64,000 bases of DNA from Sambucus nigra (GCA_949130495.1 OX422222.1:105761709-105825708), one strand, 5' to 3'; counted from the first letter of the stretch, positions 44,928 through 58,036 are shown. Notes: a model not told the origin generated them from the letters alone. Translations and numbers: made by a program.

Positions 44928-47900
44928 TGTGACAACCCGCTCCAAATAATAACGGGTGGCCAGCCCTATACTACATAAATCAGGTATCTCAGATGGTACA
45001 GTCTCAACATCAATAACTAAACACTATAATATAAGGCTAACTACCCACAATCATTTAGTGCGAATTGCCAAAAATTTAAAACTTTTATTTTTAACAACAA
45101 CAACAAAACCAATAATGCACATAACCAATAATATACATCTAACTATGATGTGAAATGTGCATGCTCCAATAATAAAAGAGTACAATACATTACACAACAA
45201 AATCTCAATAATGAAATACCCGAATATGCTGTCGGGCAACAGACAATACAATACTCTGATAAATAAAATATGAAAGTGTTAATCTACAACACTTGAATAC
45301 TAACTCAATACAACTGAATCCTAATCTAGATGTACAATAGATAGGAATCGACTAAAGCAAAGTGCCACAACAGTCCGCTGCTGCCACAGCTCCACAAATC
45401 CTGAATGGAGGAATATCAAAGGCGTCCTTGCGGAGGAACACCTGAAGTAATACAATATATATACATGGAGGAGGAAAATATAAACGGGTCAGAACCCAAG
45501 TTTTGAAAAACAGTTTATAGCAAGTGTATTAAAATGCATAATAATTATAAATGCATTATTACATTATTTAGCTGGAATCGAACACTCCATAAAAATTCAA
45601 CTCACCTCTCATCTAAAGCGTGCACTAAGCGTATGCACGTGTCTCCAAAAGGATGTTCGATTCTAATTTAGGTAAGAGGATTCTAACTTAAACCCAAAAG
45701 AAGTATTTAAGTGAAACCGTCTAACCTATGTCCCAATTCTACATTTATTTCTCTACTTTCTTTAAGTTATATACATTAACTATAATGTAGTTGTTATAGT
45801 TATCTTTATAATGTTCATTTGTTGAACATATAAAGTTACATGATCCAATCATGTCCACATCATCACAATACATCAACAATCTCATTTACTAGAATTTATT
45901 TTCTAGTGATGCCCATATAAGGCATGAAACCATATAAATATAATTATAATTATAATAGTAATTATATATGAGTTATTAGCATCATGAATATAAGGACTAA
46001 ACTCCTCTCGATTCTCAACATGGCACTGCGTTTCGTGCGTGGGACGTCTCGCCGAAGAGAAATCCAAACAAGGAACCCCCCCGTTACACTACTCCTGATC
46101 GTATTAATCCTCGAGGCTCATTAGGCCCTCAATTCATGAAGCGTGTAACCCAAATGATTATCCAATTTTAATTAATAAATATTCCCAATTCTCAATAGTA
46201 CACGGCGTTTCATGCGTGGGACGTCTCATCGAAGCGAAATCCAAACAAGGAACCCCCCCGTTACACTACTCCTGGCACTGTCGATTGTCGGGATAGGTGA
46301 TTTATATATATAATTAATTATGAGCATTAAGGACTAAACTTATCCCCAAGTTCCAACATTACACTGCGGTTCGTGCGTGGGACGTCTCGCCGAGGCGAAA
46401 TCCAAACAAGGAACCCCCCCGATACACTAATCCTGGCAATTTGGGTCATTGAGGTCCATTATTCCCTTGACACCCAAGTACAAACACAAGCAATAATAAC
46501 CATCCAACAGAGCTATAACTTGAAGGACACAGGCTCACATGCTATCATCTTCCAGCAGCCCATATACGTAGCAAACTGGGGCCACCTGGTGGGGTTCAAC
46601 GATACCCACCTCGTGATCAACTCACGCACACAACGTCCGGGAAGCGGTCATAGCTCCTAACCGGAAGGTGAGAGCGACACATACTCACGACCTCTCACCC
46701 CCAAAATAATAAATATATATATGTCATATGATGACCACCATGGATGACTATGACCTGGGGGATATCCACATCCTGCTTTTCGAGTCAGGATGCTCAACCA
46801 CTACGCACGAAACTTCCCAATGATAGCAAGGAGAGGGTATGCCTAACATGTATATACACCATCATATAAGGTATACATACATCCCACATAATAAAGATAT
46901 ACATTTATATAAGGTATACCTGTAACAATATATTCATTTTCATTATACGCTCTTAGGCGCAATTGAATTTGTGTCATTGTTTAGTTTTAGTATATCTCTC
47001 TCCTGATACACTAATCGCTAAAACTCACACATCTTCCCCACCTACTATACACCATAATTTCTAATCGGTATCCCTCAAATTTAGTCTATATGACTCTAAT
47101 AATTTCTTATAAGGGAAACTCACTAAAAGTCTCGAAAACATACTTCAAATGCCTCCTATAGAGATCCCCATTCGATAATATCGAACAAAACGGGATGAAA
47201 TTCTCCTTAGAAAAACAATCCCACAAAATCCCTGTTTTCGAATCGATTCGGGCCAATTCCGAATCGATTTGGCCCAGCGAATCGATTCGTCCAGGAAGGC
47301 AAATCGATTCGGGTCTTCAGACCTGGGACTCTATCCAGGGCGAATCGATTCGGCTGGAAACCGAATCGATTCGGTCACTCAGACCTGGGCACCTGCAACT
47401 TTTCGAATCGATTCGGTAAGGGGCCGAATCGATTCGGCCTACCAGAAGCCACGAATTTGGCTATTTTCCTCAAAAGCCAAAAATCCAAAACCTTCATTTA
47501 AATTATAACTCGGATTTTATTTCTACGAACCCAAAGTTTTCCCATATCCTCGAGTTCTTTAGATGTGCTAACACCCTATTTGGGAATCCACTAATATTTA
47601 TCTCCAAATCATTTTAACCTTAATTTCTGACTAACGATTTCGATCTTGAACAACGTTTCGTAGAAAAATCGTGAAAAATCCAAAAAAAATCAGAAAAATG
47701 CCCAGTCAGTGCTCACGTGACCGTATCGAAAAGATCTACAATTTTCATTTTTTGAAGAAGAGCCGAATCGATTCGCATCATGGCCGAATCGATTCGGAAG
47801 TGACGCTGTGTCACTATTCATCATCTTCTCCAAAATTCTAAAATTCATTTTAATCATTTTCCAACCATTTTGATCCATCCCAATCACAAATATATCATCA

Positions 47901-48527
47901 ATATTCATCCTAGAATACATATAAACTAATTTCTATCTTCAAATCTAAGATTATACCCAAAAGTTAGGTTTTGTTAAACGAAACTTAAAACCCATAATAT
48001 CAATCCACAAATCATGCAATAAATGGTACACAACAATTATTTAGCAAGTTTAATCACTTGCCTCGGGTTCGTAGGGTCTGAATCCGCCTTGAAATCGCGA
48101 AATGGCCGGAGAATCTCCACTTTTTCTCTCCGTTCTCTCTCCTTTTCTTCTTCTTTCTTCTTCTCTCTTTCTTTCTTTCTATTTCTCTTCCTCTCTTTTG
48201 GAGAAATATCTCCCGTAGGCTTTTTAAGCCTTGTCTCCCAATGTACACATCTTTAAATGATAATACACACTTTAAATGACTGAGTATCTTTAATTCGAGT
48301 CAAACGGTCCTAAATTATTTCGGAACCTAAATAGACCCCAAGTATAGTCATTTCGACTTTCTCGACCCTTCCGAAAACAATGGTACCCTCAGAATTGTCA
48401 TTCGAGATACTTTTTGACGACTCTAAATTTTGACCTCAATTGCCAATTTTAATTATTCTCCAATAAAATATTATTTATTTCTCCCAAAATAAAATAATTA
48501 CTGTTCCGAAAGTCTTGGGTTGTTACA
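44928..48527 (-). repeat. 5' LTR of the Tekay-like element (intact, 3.6 kb)
   Basis: Uninterrupted 3,600-bp LTR running TGTAACAACCC at 48527 to GGGTTGTCACA at 44928 on the minus strand. It carries the same landmarks as the split 3' LTR: the triple GGGACGTCTCGC module (46015-46440), the CGAATCGATTCG cluster (47238-47442 and 47762-47797) and a T/C-rich microsatellite-like run (48120-48200). Confidence 0.9.
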
Positions 48528-48532
48528 AAAAC

Positions 48533-49417
48533 AAATGGGTAAAATAACAATTTTATGTAAAGTGAAACATTTATATGGAATAAAAATATTGGAAAAGGTG
48601 TTACACAAAATGGTCCTAAATGAACATGATTTTGGAATAAAATCAATGCTAAGTGTAACGAACATGAAATTGTGATTTTCAAAGTGTAACACAAGTTGGG
48701 GTGCAAGCCTGGGCTTTGGCTTCGGTTGACTAAAGAGGATAATGGAATAATATGGACATTTGAAAATGTTAAAACACATTAATAAGAACCTAGATGATAC
48801 CATGGTAATTAAGGAGGGACCGGAGCCCTGAGATGAAAGATCCAAAACCACTAGCCAGAGCATTTGACAGTATAGTCGATGGTGTGGAGCCCGTTAAAGT
48901 ATGTGGATGTTAGAAGATTACAAGAAAAAGATAATGAAAATAGAATGTGTCAAGAAAGGTGTTGTGTGATGATCATTTTAAAATACAACATAACTTGAAT
49001 GGGATAAATAAATGTTCCGATAAAGGGTAAAATGGACATGCAATGTGAAAATTGATTGATGTCCATAAGGTAAAGGAATGGTAAGGTGAAGTGATCAAAT
49101 GGGTGGTAAGCATGTTAAATAGGTTTATCCCATAATTAATATAATGGTGTGTTTGTGAAAGGTTTTCAAAGGAAAATAAGTGTTTTTCTAACATTGTTGA
49201 AAGGGTGACTTTAGAGAAAATAGTAACATGAATTGATGTAAATGAAGGGGTATCTTCGAGAAAAAAAATGAATTTTACTGAACAAAGTGTATTTGTTTAA
49301 TTATTTAACTGGGTGTATTAAAGAATGAATAAATGTCAAGTCAAGTAAAAGGGAATTTCTTTTCCAAGATTAAGGTAAAGTAATCAAGTTAAACAACGTT
49401 TTTCGAATAAAAAATGG

Positions 49418-49457
<40 letters not shown>

Positions 49458-49857
49458 TAGTTTAATGTGCACGTAGATATAACGTGTTAGAGTCTTCTTT
49501 CTACCTTTCGATTCTATAATGCATTATTGAATATTTCCCACTGGCATTTGGCTCAGTCTGTCATCTTTGTTACGATAGGTGGTGTGTGGTTTCGTATTTT
49601 GAGGGCGTTATATAGGTAAGTATTCCCTTTTATTTTACATTATTAGCTCTGTATGCTTGGATTTCGGGGATGCTTCCCACGGGTCCCTCATGTAGCTTAA
49701 TTTGAAATGAAAATCGCATGCTAAATAAGTGAAAGGGTAATTAAATAAAATGGGATTAACAACATTATTTACGTTATTTCATTGCCCTTCACAACTAATG
49801 ATCAGGTCAAACCGGGTTGACCATGGGTGACCCATAAATTGGATATGGGGCATTGCA
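48533..49857 (+). repeat. 5' LTR of the old gypsy element, second part
   Basis: Continues exactly where 24575 left off once the nested element and one AAAAC are removed. 48533-49160 aligns with 59812-60415. The last 700 bp have no partner because the 3' LTR is cut off at about 60421. It ends GGGGCATTGCA. Confidence 0.75.
49422..49455. repeat. (AT)17 microsatellite
   Basis: Thirty-four bases of alternating A and T within the old gypsy 5' LTR. Confidence 0.95.
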
Positions 49858-49859
49858 AA

Positions 49860-49873
49860 TGGTATCAGGTCCT
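49860..49873 (+). other. Primer-binding site of the old gypsy element
   Basis: TGGTATCAGGTCCTTAGG, a slightly altered initiator-methionine site (TGGTATCAGAGC), two bases after the 5' LTR end. It fixes the element's orientation as plus. Confidence 0.7.
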
Positions 49874-50745
49874 TAGGTTCAAGGTTCCTTTAAGTAGTGA
49901 TATGGTGAGGTTGATAGTGGATCTTTCGATATCGGTGTTGGTTTTGGGCTAGTCACGCTTGTTTTAGTGATGGTTTTATCTCGTGATATCGATGGTAGAG
50001 TCAAGGAAATTAGCACGACGTGTAATTTACTGCCAATTGACATATAATAATATTAGTTTTTATAACTTCTTTCGCGCTTTTGATTTGACATGTTAGTAGT
50101 CTACGGGTATCCTTGCAAGCCAACATTGGCGACCTCCCAATTTTTAGTGTGGGGTGATTATGTGTCAACCCTTAATGAAATGAGAGGTATGTTGAGGTGT
50201 TAATAGAGCTAAATTATGTCAGTTGAATTAAAAACACAAATTTTGTAGAGCCAACTCTGGATATTAGGTGACTAGAGTGTCATGGGCAATGTTTGTTGTG
50301 ATAAGAATGCGTTGAGTTTTTGGGTGTGCTACTTTCAGATGGATGATAATTATGATGCAATTAAGGGAATTTGATCCTTGGGGTAGTAACATTGCCATAA
50401 GTGACCAAGTGGGTCAAAACATCGGGAAGTGTACTTAGTCTCTGTCAGTGAATTATTTTTATTATTAGTAAGTGTCTTGGCGATGGTTGATTGAAAGTTA
50501 TACCTCACAAGATATAAGAGTGAACTCTAGATAGTCTTCCATGTCACGGTTTTAGGAGTTATGATGAGATTTCGTGGGATAGGATCTGTAGTGATGTGGA
50601 AGATGCAGACCTAAGGGTATATAACTTATAGGCAACGTTTTGTATCAAACCATAACCCTTTGTAGTGTTAGTTATGATTTGGTACGTGTCTTATGGTCAC
50701 AGCCTTTTGAAAGAGAGGTAAAATTATTATCTAAGTGTTAGGGCC
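49874..50745 (+). other. Internal region of the old gypsy element, left part
   Basis: No reading frame or domain recognised. It ends at GGGCC, the target of the second SIRE-like insertion, and continues at 55722. Confidence 0.55.
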
Positions 50746-51881
50746 TGAATAGTGCGAAATTGTGATAATTGATTAAATTAAATTCGCAAGTTTCCAAGTA
50801 CCCCTTATTTAATTAGAGTCCCTAAACATGCATCTTAGGTGCGTGTGTCAACCCATAAATAAATAAAGCATGCAACACAGTAAATATGCTGAGACACAGA
50901 TTTCAGGAAAAAAAACCTTTCGGGTAAAACCTTTATTTCACTATGAATATATAAATCGCAACTTACAATTACATAAAGAAATATGCAATGGATCAACACG
51001 CAACCAACCCACAAAGACACGCAGTCTTGAACTCAGCAAGAGAATACACGCAGCACCCTCGAAGGACTCGCAGCCCAAACAACAAAGGAAGAACTGCATC
51101 TCTCCTCAATGACATGCAGCCATAACACTTTATGGAGACTCCCTCAGCAATGACACGCAGCCCTCGGTTGCAAAGATCTCCCCACAAAGGTTGAACAGTA
51201 GCAAAGCTTGTGTTCCAGGGTTCCAAAAGATTCACAAAAGTAATTGGGATTTTTGTGTGTGAATCAAAAAGATGTTTGGCACATCAAAAAATAAAGTATG
51301 GTTGTGTTTTATCTCTTAGAAACGTTTTCTCAAAGACTTACAGAAATACACCATCGGAATAGTTATATATATAGGAAATATGAGATGGTGGTTAAAAAAC
51401 TCACGAACTGTTCAAACTTATCCCAGGCGGACCAGTCCGGCTTGGAGGCGGATCGGTCCGACCTCGGATCGGTTCTTTTAAAATATGACTTTATCGGTTC
51501 GCTAGCAGTCCAGGGTATACTGGACAAAGCAAGGCGGATCGGTCCGGGTAGAGGGCGGACCGGTGCGGAGGCGGATGGGTCTGGTAGGGAGACGGACCGG
51601 TTCGATTTCCCAGAAGAAAAAAAACTTTTAAAAGCCTCATTTTGCTTGAAAAAACTGACTTCTTATTTTTATAAAAAATCATTTTATAAAAATTTCCCAA
51701 TACTAAGTATGAACTTTAAGGAACATAAAAACAAAACTTTACCAAGTTCATTCTCGTAGAGGCTATGATGTTGAAGATGCTTTGATATTCAGATCCGTTG
51801 ATGTAGATGCAATCTTGAATTTCTTCAACGGTGTAACGGCGTATGACATACAAATTAATGATGGACAAAAATGTCCTTACA
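50746..51881 (-). repeat. 3' LTR of SIRE-like copy 2
   Basis: 1,136 bp. On the minus strand it starts TGTAAGGACATTTTTGTCC at 51881 and ends CACTATTCA at 50746. It has the palindrome cluster at 51425-51605 and a TATA-like run at 51364-51373. Confidence 0.9.
51425..51605. repeat. CGGACCGGTCCG-type palindrome cluster (3' LTR, copy 2)
   Basis: Same arrangement as 23150-23345 but with several units eroded (for example GGCGGACCGGTGCGG and GGCGGATGGGTCTGG). It again lies immediately upstream of the TATA-like run on the element's strand. Confidence 0.8.
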
Positions 51882-51893
51882 AATCTCCCCCTA
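51882..51893 (-). other. Polypurine tract of SIRE-like copy 2
   Basis: The minus strand reads TAGGGGGAGATT directly before the 3' LTR. Confidence 0.8.
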
Positions 51894-53500
51894 TGTCTAT
51901 GCCGGTACGTACATAAAAAAAGTCCGAATTATCAACTTATGACCTATACAAATCTACCCTCCTATGAACCCTAAAGATGGAAAGATACAAATGTTTAAAT
52001 CTTCATCGTTAGTTCTTCAGTCTTCAACAATCATCAAATCTCAAAGCTTTTCTCATCAGGGTGTGCAACATATTGATCTTCAATCTTCATACCTACACAC
52101 ATGAGATAAAGAAAATACCACGTGACATATCGAGTTTGAAATGATATAAAATAGATACCAATTTATGATAAAAGCATAAGCTAAATCTCAAAAACTCCCC
52201 CAAAATTCAAACTCCCCCATAAAATGATAATTCTTTCTCCCCCTTTTTATGATGTCCCCATATAGACAAATGAGAAGAATGAATCAAATACGCAAAATCG
52301 GGGTGCCACGATAAAATGCATAGCAAAACGAGAATCAAGCTGCGCGCATGCAAATGAGTATCTCAAAAAATTCACAAACTATTTTTGGATTTTTCAATTT
52401 TTCATACAAAAATAAGATACATTTGAAAAAAAATATTCTACAAAAATCACACCATGGATTTAGACTCAAACAACCAAGTCATGGAAATGGAATGAATGGG
52501 TGTGAGCACATTCGATAGGTAAATCAACTCAATCAATCATATGTGCACGATGCATATGTGTACCCCTAACGAATGAACATCAAAAGTATCCTTAGGTGAA
52601 AAGATTGTTGAATTTAGATGACAGCGTCTTATGCAAATCAACAAATCAAAGTTAAAATGATTTCCACCCCAATGACGTCCAAAACTATTTAGCGCTTTTT
52701 CAAGCATTTCTAGGACGTGCAAACCCGTTTGAAATTCTCCAACCAAACTCCCTCATGCATATTTTCTTTAAGAGGTAATCTAAATTCTCAAACTTTGGAG
52801 AAATGGTGCAAAAACCTAAATGGCCCATAATTTGGCATGAATTTCTTTTTATTGCCTTTAAATTTTGTTCGGGCTCTTTTAAACCTCTTTGGACCCCGAA
52901 TAATAAAATTCGTCCATTTTTTAGGTCCAATTTAACGGTGGCTTAGTATTCGCAAAGGCAAAATGAACCTTTCGCAGCCCTTCCCCGTTTTCAAACAAAT
53001 CACACAAACTCACAAAACGGTTTTTATATGCACAATTTCCATATCAAATTTTTTCGCGCTTGGTTCATTTTAAGGACGGGATTGAAGTGAAAACACCCAA
53101 TCAACATGTGATAAGACAAGAACAATAATCAAACAAATTCGTGTATGTGTGCATTAAAGGAAACATGAGTCAAACATGTAGGAAGTAACACTTAATTACA
53201 TCTTAATGACTCCAAACATTATAAAGCACAAGGATGAATTGACCTATTGTCCCAAAACACTATCAAATAGTCACACGAAAATAATGGAATGATGTTGTGA
53301 CTCGGTCATCCTAAGTGTTTATCCATAAAAGGTGCAAACAAAATACAAAAATCTTTTTGGATTTTTCAAAAATTTTGTAAAAATAAAATCTTTTTGTATT
53401 TTTCAAAACAAAAAATATATACAAAAAGTACATGTCACAACGCTAGCAAACATAAATATCATGAAACAAAAACTAGCGTATGACAAACATGCAAACACAA
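51894..53500 (-). other. Non-coding internal region of SIRE-like copy 2
   Basis: Much of it aligns by eye with 19171-20516, for example the stretch near 52125-52200 and GAAGTAACACTTAATTACATC near 53182. Short frames inside are not conserved between the copies. Conservation of this non-coding block in two copies suggests that it was part of the parental non-autonomous element. Confidence 0.7.
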
Positions 53501-54398
53501 TCATCTATATGATATGGCAAGAGAAGAATCATGTGCGAGAAAATGAGAATCAACTATTCTAAAATCTAGCGTATCCAAAAGTGATTTTCTAACCCAAATA
53601 GATGTGACACATCGTGTAGGGGATTTGGAAATCACGGGAACACTAAACATAAACTTCCTAGGACATTTTCCAAGATCAAAACAAAATCGCCTAAGGTGAC
53701 CTTTCCTACCACAATATGAACATGTGTAAACGGGTGGAACGACGCCTAAAGTGTGATCTTTTCTAACATCCTTTGGAACGGTTGACCCTCTAAAACAAAT
53801 AAGTGTTTTGGCTTTATCACTAGAGGCATGAGAACAAGATGAGCCATTACCATCACTATCAAACCTACTTGAGTCTGTCAAATCATTTTTTAACTTCAAA
53901 AATTTTTGACTCAAGCAAAGAATTAAACTCTTCCAATCTGAGGGATTTCTTTTTCAAATTATCATTTAAAATTAATAGTTTATTGCGCTCCCCCTCAATA
54001 AAAACAAACTTATCCCTAAGAGTCTTTTCACGTGCCGTAAAATTATCGATTAATTTTTTATCCTCGACGGCACAAACGGGAACCCTAGAATTTTTTAAGT
54101 CCTCTAATTCCTTCTCTAAAATAAGGACTCTCTCATCACTCTTCTTTTTGGCAATTTTCAAAGAATCAAAATCAATACACAAATTACCAAAGTGCTCACG
54201 ACAAATATCACTTTGAGTTTGAAACGCTTGCAAACATTCAATCTTACTTTTAAAGAGAGAATTTTCTTTTTCCAAAACTTTAATTCTTTTGCAAAGTTTC
54301 AAATTCAAACTTTTTAATTTTTCAGCGCGGTCGTGAACTTTTTCAAAAATAGGCTCCTTATTAAATGGGCATTCCATTGAAAAATTGTTATTTTTCAC
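53501..54398 (-). pseudogene. Truncated SIRE-like gag: coiled coil then zinc knuckle
   Basis: Two minus-strand frames overlap by 32 bases. 53883-54398 codes for 171 residues that are almost all charged coiled coil (KLKSLNLKLCKRIKVLEKEN..., LILEKELEDLKNS). 53501-53914 codes for a Ser-rich stretch and one zinc knuckle, CSYCGRKGHLRRFC. In copy 1 the coiled coil and knuckle lie in one frame, so a frameshift separates them here. The N-terminal gag core and the first zinc knuckle seen in copy 1 are absent. The protein could at most be a partial gag. Confidence 0.75.
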
Positions 54399-54475
54399 AA
54401 AACTGATTTTTCAAAAAAAAATCAATATCACACAATTTTGCGGAAAAGGGAATACGCGATAAATTAGCGTAACCT

Positions 54476-54580
54476 GCTCTGATACCAATTTGTAAACTTG
54501 AGTAGACATATTGTATCAGAAAGTAAATCCTTGAAAAATCAGGATCACGCGATAAATTAGCGTAACCCGCTCTGATACCA
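54476..54580 (-). repeat. Duplicated primer-binding site
   Basis: TGGTATCAGAGC occurs on the minus strand at 54569-54580 (normal place, three bases inside the LTR) and again at 54476-54487, 93 bp further in. Each is preceded on the plus strand by the same GCGATAAATTAGCGTAACC context. Copy 1 has a single site. Confidence 0.85.
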
Positions 54581-54583
54581 ATT

Positions 54584-55716
54584 TGAACAGTGCGAAATTG
54601 TGATAATTGATTAAATTAAATTCACAAGTTTCCAAGTACCCCTTATTTAATTAGAGTCCCTAAACATGCATCTAAGATGCGTGTGTCAACCCATAAGTAA
54701 ATAAAGCATGCAACACAATAAATATGCTGAGACACAGATTTCAGGAAAAAAAACCTTTCGGGTAAAACCTTTATTTCACTATGAATATATAAATCGCAAC
54801 TTACAATTACATAGAGAAATCTGCAATGGATCAACACGCAGCCAACCCACAAAGACACGCAGTCTTGAACTCAGCAAGAGAATACACGCAGCACCCTCCA
54901 AGGACTCGCAGCCCAAACAACAAAAGAAGAACTGTAGCTCTCCTCAATGACACGCAGCCATAACAGTTTGTAGAGACTCCCTCAGCAATGACACGCAGCC
55001 CTCGGTTGCAAAGATCTCCCCACAAAGGTTGAACAGTAGCAAAGCTTGTGTTCTAGGGTTCCAAAAGATTCACAAAAGTAATTGGGATTTTTGTGTGTGA
55101 ATCAAAAAGATGTTTGACACATCAAAAAATGAAGTCTTGTTGTGTTTTATCTCTTAGAAACGTTTTCTCAGAGACTTAAAGAAATACACCATCGGAATAG
55201 TTACATATATAGGAAATATGAGATGGTGGTTAAGAAACTCACGGAACTGTTCGAACTTATCCCAAGCGGACCGGTCCGGCTTGGAGGCGGATCGGTCCGA
55301 CCTCGAATCGGTTCTTTTAAAATATTGCTTATCGGTTCGCTAGCAGTCCGGGGTATACTGGACAAAGCAAGGCGGATCGGTCCGGGTAGAGGGCGGACCG
55401 GTCCGGAGGTGAATCGGTCCGGTAGGGAGGTGGACCGGTCCGATTTCCCAGGAAAAAAACTTTTAAAAGCCTCATTTTGCTTAAAAAAACTGACTTCTTA
55501 TTTTTATAAAAAATCATTTCATAAAAATTTCCCAATACTAAGTATGAACTTTAAGGAACATAAAAACAAAACTTTACCAAGTTCATTCTCACAGAGGCTA
55601 TGATGTTGAAGATGCTTTGATATTCGGATCCGTTGATGTAGATGCGATCTTGAATTTCTTCAACGGTGTAACGACGTATGACATATAAATTGATGATGGA
55701 CAAAAATGTCCTTACA
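54584..55716 (-). repeat. 5' LTR of SIRE-like copy 2
   Basis: 1,133 bp, homologous to 50746-51881 and 22516-23617. It starts TGTAAGGACATTTTTGTCC on the minus strand. The palindrome cluster lies at 55262-55445 and the TATA-like run near 55204-55210 is weakened (ACATATATA). Confidence 0.9.
55262..55445. repeat. CGGACCGGTCCG-type palindrome cluster (5' LTR, copy 2)
   Basis: About six units, including GCGGACCGGTCCGG twice and GTGGACCGGTCCG. The other members differ at single positions. Confidence 0.8.
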
Positions 55717-55721
55717 GGGCC

Positions 55722-58036
55722 CATTTTAACGGCCTATGTAATGGCTAGATGCGAGGTAATCCTAGTGTGAGTGTGGTTTAAGGTCTTCTTGGAGTGTCCG
55801 TAGGACTAATTTTGTGTGGCATCATTGAGTAATATAAATCGACTTGTTGTGACATCTTAAGGAATAAATGGTTAAGATGATCTATATGTAGAGTCTTGTA
55901 GACTAGTTGAGAGCACTTAGTAATCACGATGTGGGTATTAAAAGGTTTATAGAGTGCACCTATAAGGAGAGAGTCATGGATGATAAAATCTAGTCAGCTT
56001 TTGAGAACTATTATGTGGAGTATGTTTGGTTTGCTTAGGGAAACCAGTTAGGTCCAAAATGAAGAAGTGTTAACATCCTAGTAATGATCATATTAAGGGT
56101 CAGATGATGATCTTAAGTTACTGGACAAGGTCTAAAGGAGTCGAATAGTCTACGTTATGGGTGCTCTTATCTGAATTCGCACAAATGGGTGATGTAACCT
56201 TATAAGAGAAATGGAAAGTTTATGTCGTGAGTGGGTGTGATGATTGAGTGTCATGGAATAACTAGTGCAGGTGGTGTGACACTTGGTTTTGAAGAGTACT
56301 AGGAAATTTATTTAGGACTTAGATTGATGATGTCATATGGAGGCATGGAAATTTCACCCCAAAAATGGGAATATCGAAGCATGATTAGAATGTTGGCATG
56401 TCTTGACATAAATTAGGATAGCCCTAGCAAGATAGGTACTAGTTCGTGGAACATCTTGTTGAGCCAGTACAAATTATAAGATGACCCTTTGTGCTACTCA
56501 AAACGATTAGAATGCCAATGGAGACCGGTGTGGCCGTCACGTAAATTCAGTTTGGGTAGACATCAGAGGTAAGCCCAATGATAACCTAGTGTAGTTGAAG
56601 GTTAATTAAAAGGTGACTATTTTACTTAACGGAGTTCTTCCTGAGGAGATATTAGGATGCCATCACAGTATGATAATGACTGCGGTCTGTTAGGTTGGTC
56701 ACTGTATCACTAGAGATGTCGACATGGACGTCTTGACAGAAGAGTTAGGCATTCGTCGACATAAATGGTTCGTGTGTATCAGGGATGCAAAGGGGACAAC
56801 CTTACTCCTAAAAAGGCAAGTTTGGTTTTTGATTTTCCACAACATAGTAGGTCTGAATGTTGCTTTCATCTTGCAAGATGAATGGTTATGATTCGAACCG
56901 TCGTGATCGGTGACTCAAGCCAATGTATGTGGCTAGGTTAGTACCCAGTGAGAACATCTAGGATATATTGTAAGAATTCAATCATGTTGTGTAGGTTCAC
57001 TTGTAACAAATCATAGTCTGATGCATACGGACGAGATTTTCTCAAAAAGGTTATTTCATCCTTTGATTCCTATGCATGTGTCCCTTCGGTTTTGATAATA
57101 AAAAATTATTATTCCCACGATAATGCTGGATCAAATTTGTACCATATCTTGATAACTGGGTGGACCTAGCTCAATCAATAAATCTTGATAACTGGGTGCG
57201 CCCTTATTTGAGGTGTCCTTACTATTGCCTAAAGTTATGTGTTTGGGTGGCTTCACTTTAGATTGCACGGTTTGCTAATAGTATTCGCTTTCCTTAGGAC
57301 AAGCCAACATGGTACTCAGAGGCTCTAGTTGTATGAAGTAGGATGGTGACTTGAGGACATTGTATATTGCTAGAAGTCGAGGAAACTTAGCACACAGTGT
57401 TAATTTGTCACGGTGAGTGGATTAATGCAATACTCAAGTGAGTGATTGAAGTGAGATTCCTACAGTAATACCAGGGTCATTAAAGTGACACAATAGAAGG
57501 TGTTAGCTAAGTGCACGATGGAGATTTGGTCGGTGTATTTCTCCCTGGAATAAGTGACATACGACATGAGCTTATATGGTCATGATGACCCATGAAGTTG
57601 AGGAAACTCAAAATATTTAGTCCTTAGATTCGATGTGGTTCTTAATGATGAGTTGAGAATGGATTTTATTACGACCCGCTCTTGGGTGAATGTCGATTAC
57701 TAGAGAGAGTTTCTCAGTGGGGGCAATGGTATGCTTGGGTATTAGCAAGGTAGTTTTGGGACACGATTGAACGTGGTTGTCAGGAAAATGGGGACACAGG
57801 GTTGGTTTTGCAACATTAATGGTTATCGTGATGGTGAGCGTTAGAGCATGTCGCATGTTGAGCTTTTGGTGACAATCCCTGTGTAAGGGCGTCTATTGTG
57901 ATCTTATCTATTGAGAACTTTGATGATTTTATCGTGGAGGACTTTTATGATTTAGAATAAGGGTTGGTAAGTCATACGAAATGAAGAATTGGCGGATCAA
58001 TAATTTAGGGGATGATATTTCTTATAGAGGGAATAA
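55722..58036 (+). other. Internal region of the old gypsy element, right part
   Basis: 2.3 kb without a convincing domain. All frames are short. The last 60 bases (GGGGATGATATTTC, then AGAGGGAATAA) resemble the usual pol ending and polypurine tract of Tekay-type gypsy elements. If pol once filled this region it is now unrecognisable by eye. Confidence 0.5.

Larger units (their letters stand above)
24576..48527 (-). mobile_element. Tekay/Del-like gypsy element with 3.6-kb LTRs, TSD AAAAC
   Basis: Flanked by AAAAC at 24571-24575 and 48528-48532. Ends are TGTGACAACCC and GGGTTGTTACA. On the minus strand the 5' LTR is 44928-48527, followed by a primer-binding site, a broken gag, a short stretch ending in a pol 3' end, and the 3' LTR (42697 down to 24576), which is split by the Tat element at 27657-42166. 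The internal region is only about 2.2 kb, so reverse transcriptase and integrase have been deleted. Across the first 370 or so bases the two LTRs differ at seven positions, so this insertion is younger than the host LTR but older than the Tat element. Confidence 0.9.
50746..55716 (-). mobile_element. Complete SIRE-like gag-only copia element (copy 2), TSD GGGCC
   Basis: 4,971 bp between GGGCC at 50741-50745 and 55717-55721. LTRs are 50746-51881 and 54584-55716. On the minus strand: 5' LTR, duplicated primer-binding site, gag remnant (53501-54398), non-coding sequence, polypurine tract and 3' LTR. No protease, integrase, reverse transcriptase or RNase H is present, so it needed another element's enzymes. 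The non-coding part 52117-53500 parallels 19171-20516 of copy 1. Six differences in the first 185 or so bases of the LTRs indicate a moderately old insertion. Confidence 0.9.

Noticed and set aside
51298..51759. 153-codon plus-strand frame, with a sister at 55142-55603
   Set aside because: It runs across the LTR palindrome cluster, whose repeats give Arg/Gly/Ser-rich peptides; duplicated only because it lies in paired LTRs.
57617..57856. 79-codon minus-strand frame in the old gypsy interior
   Set aside because: No domain, wrong strand for the element and no sister copy.
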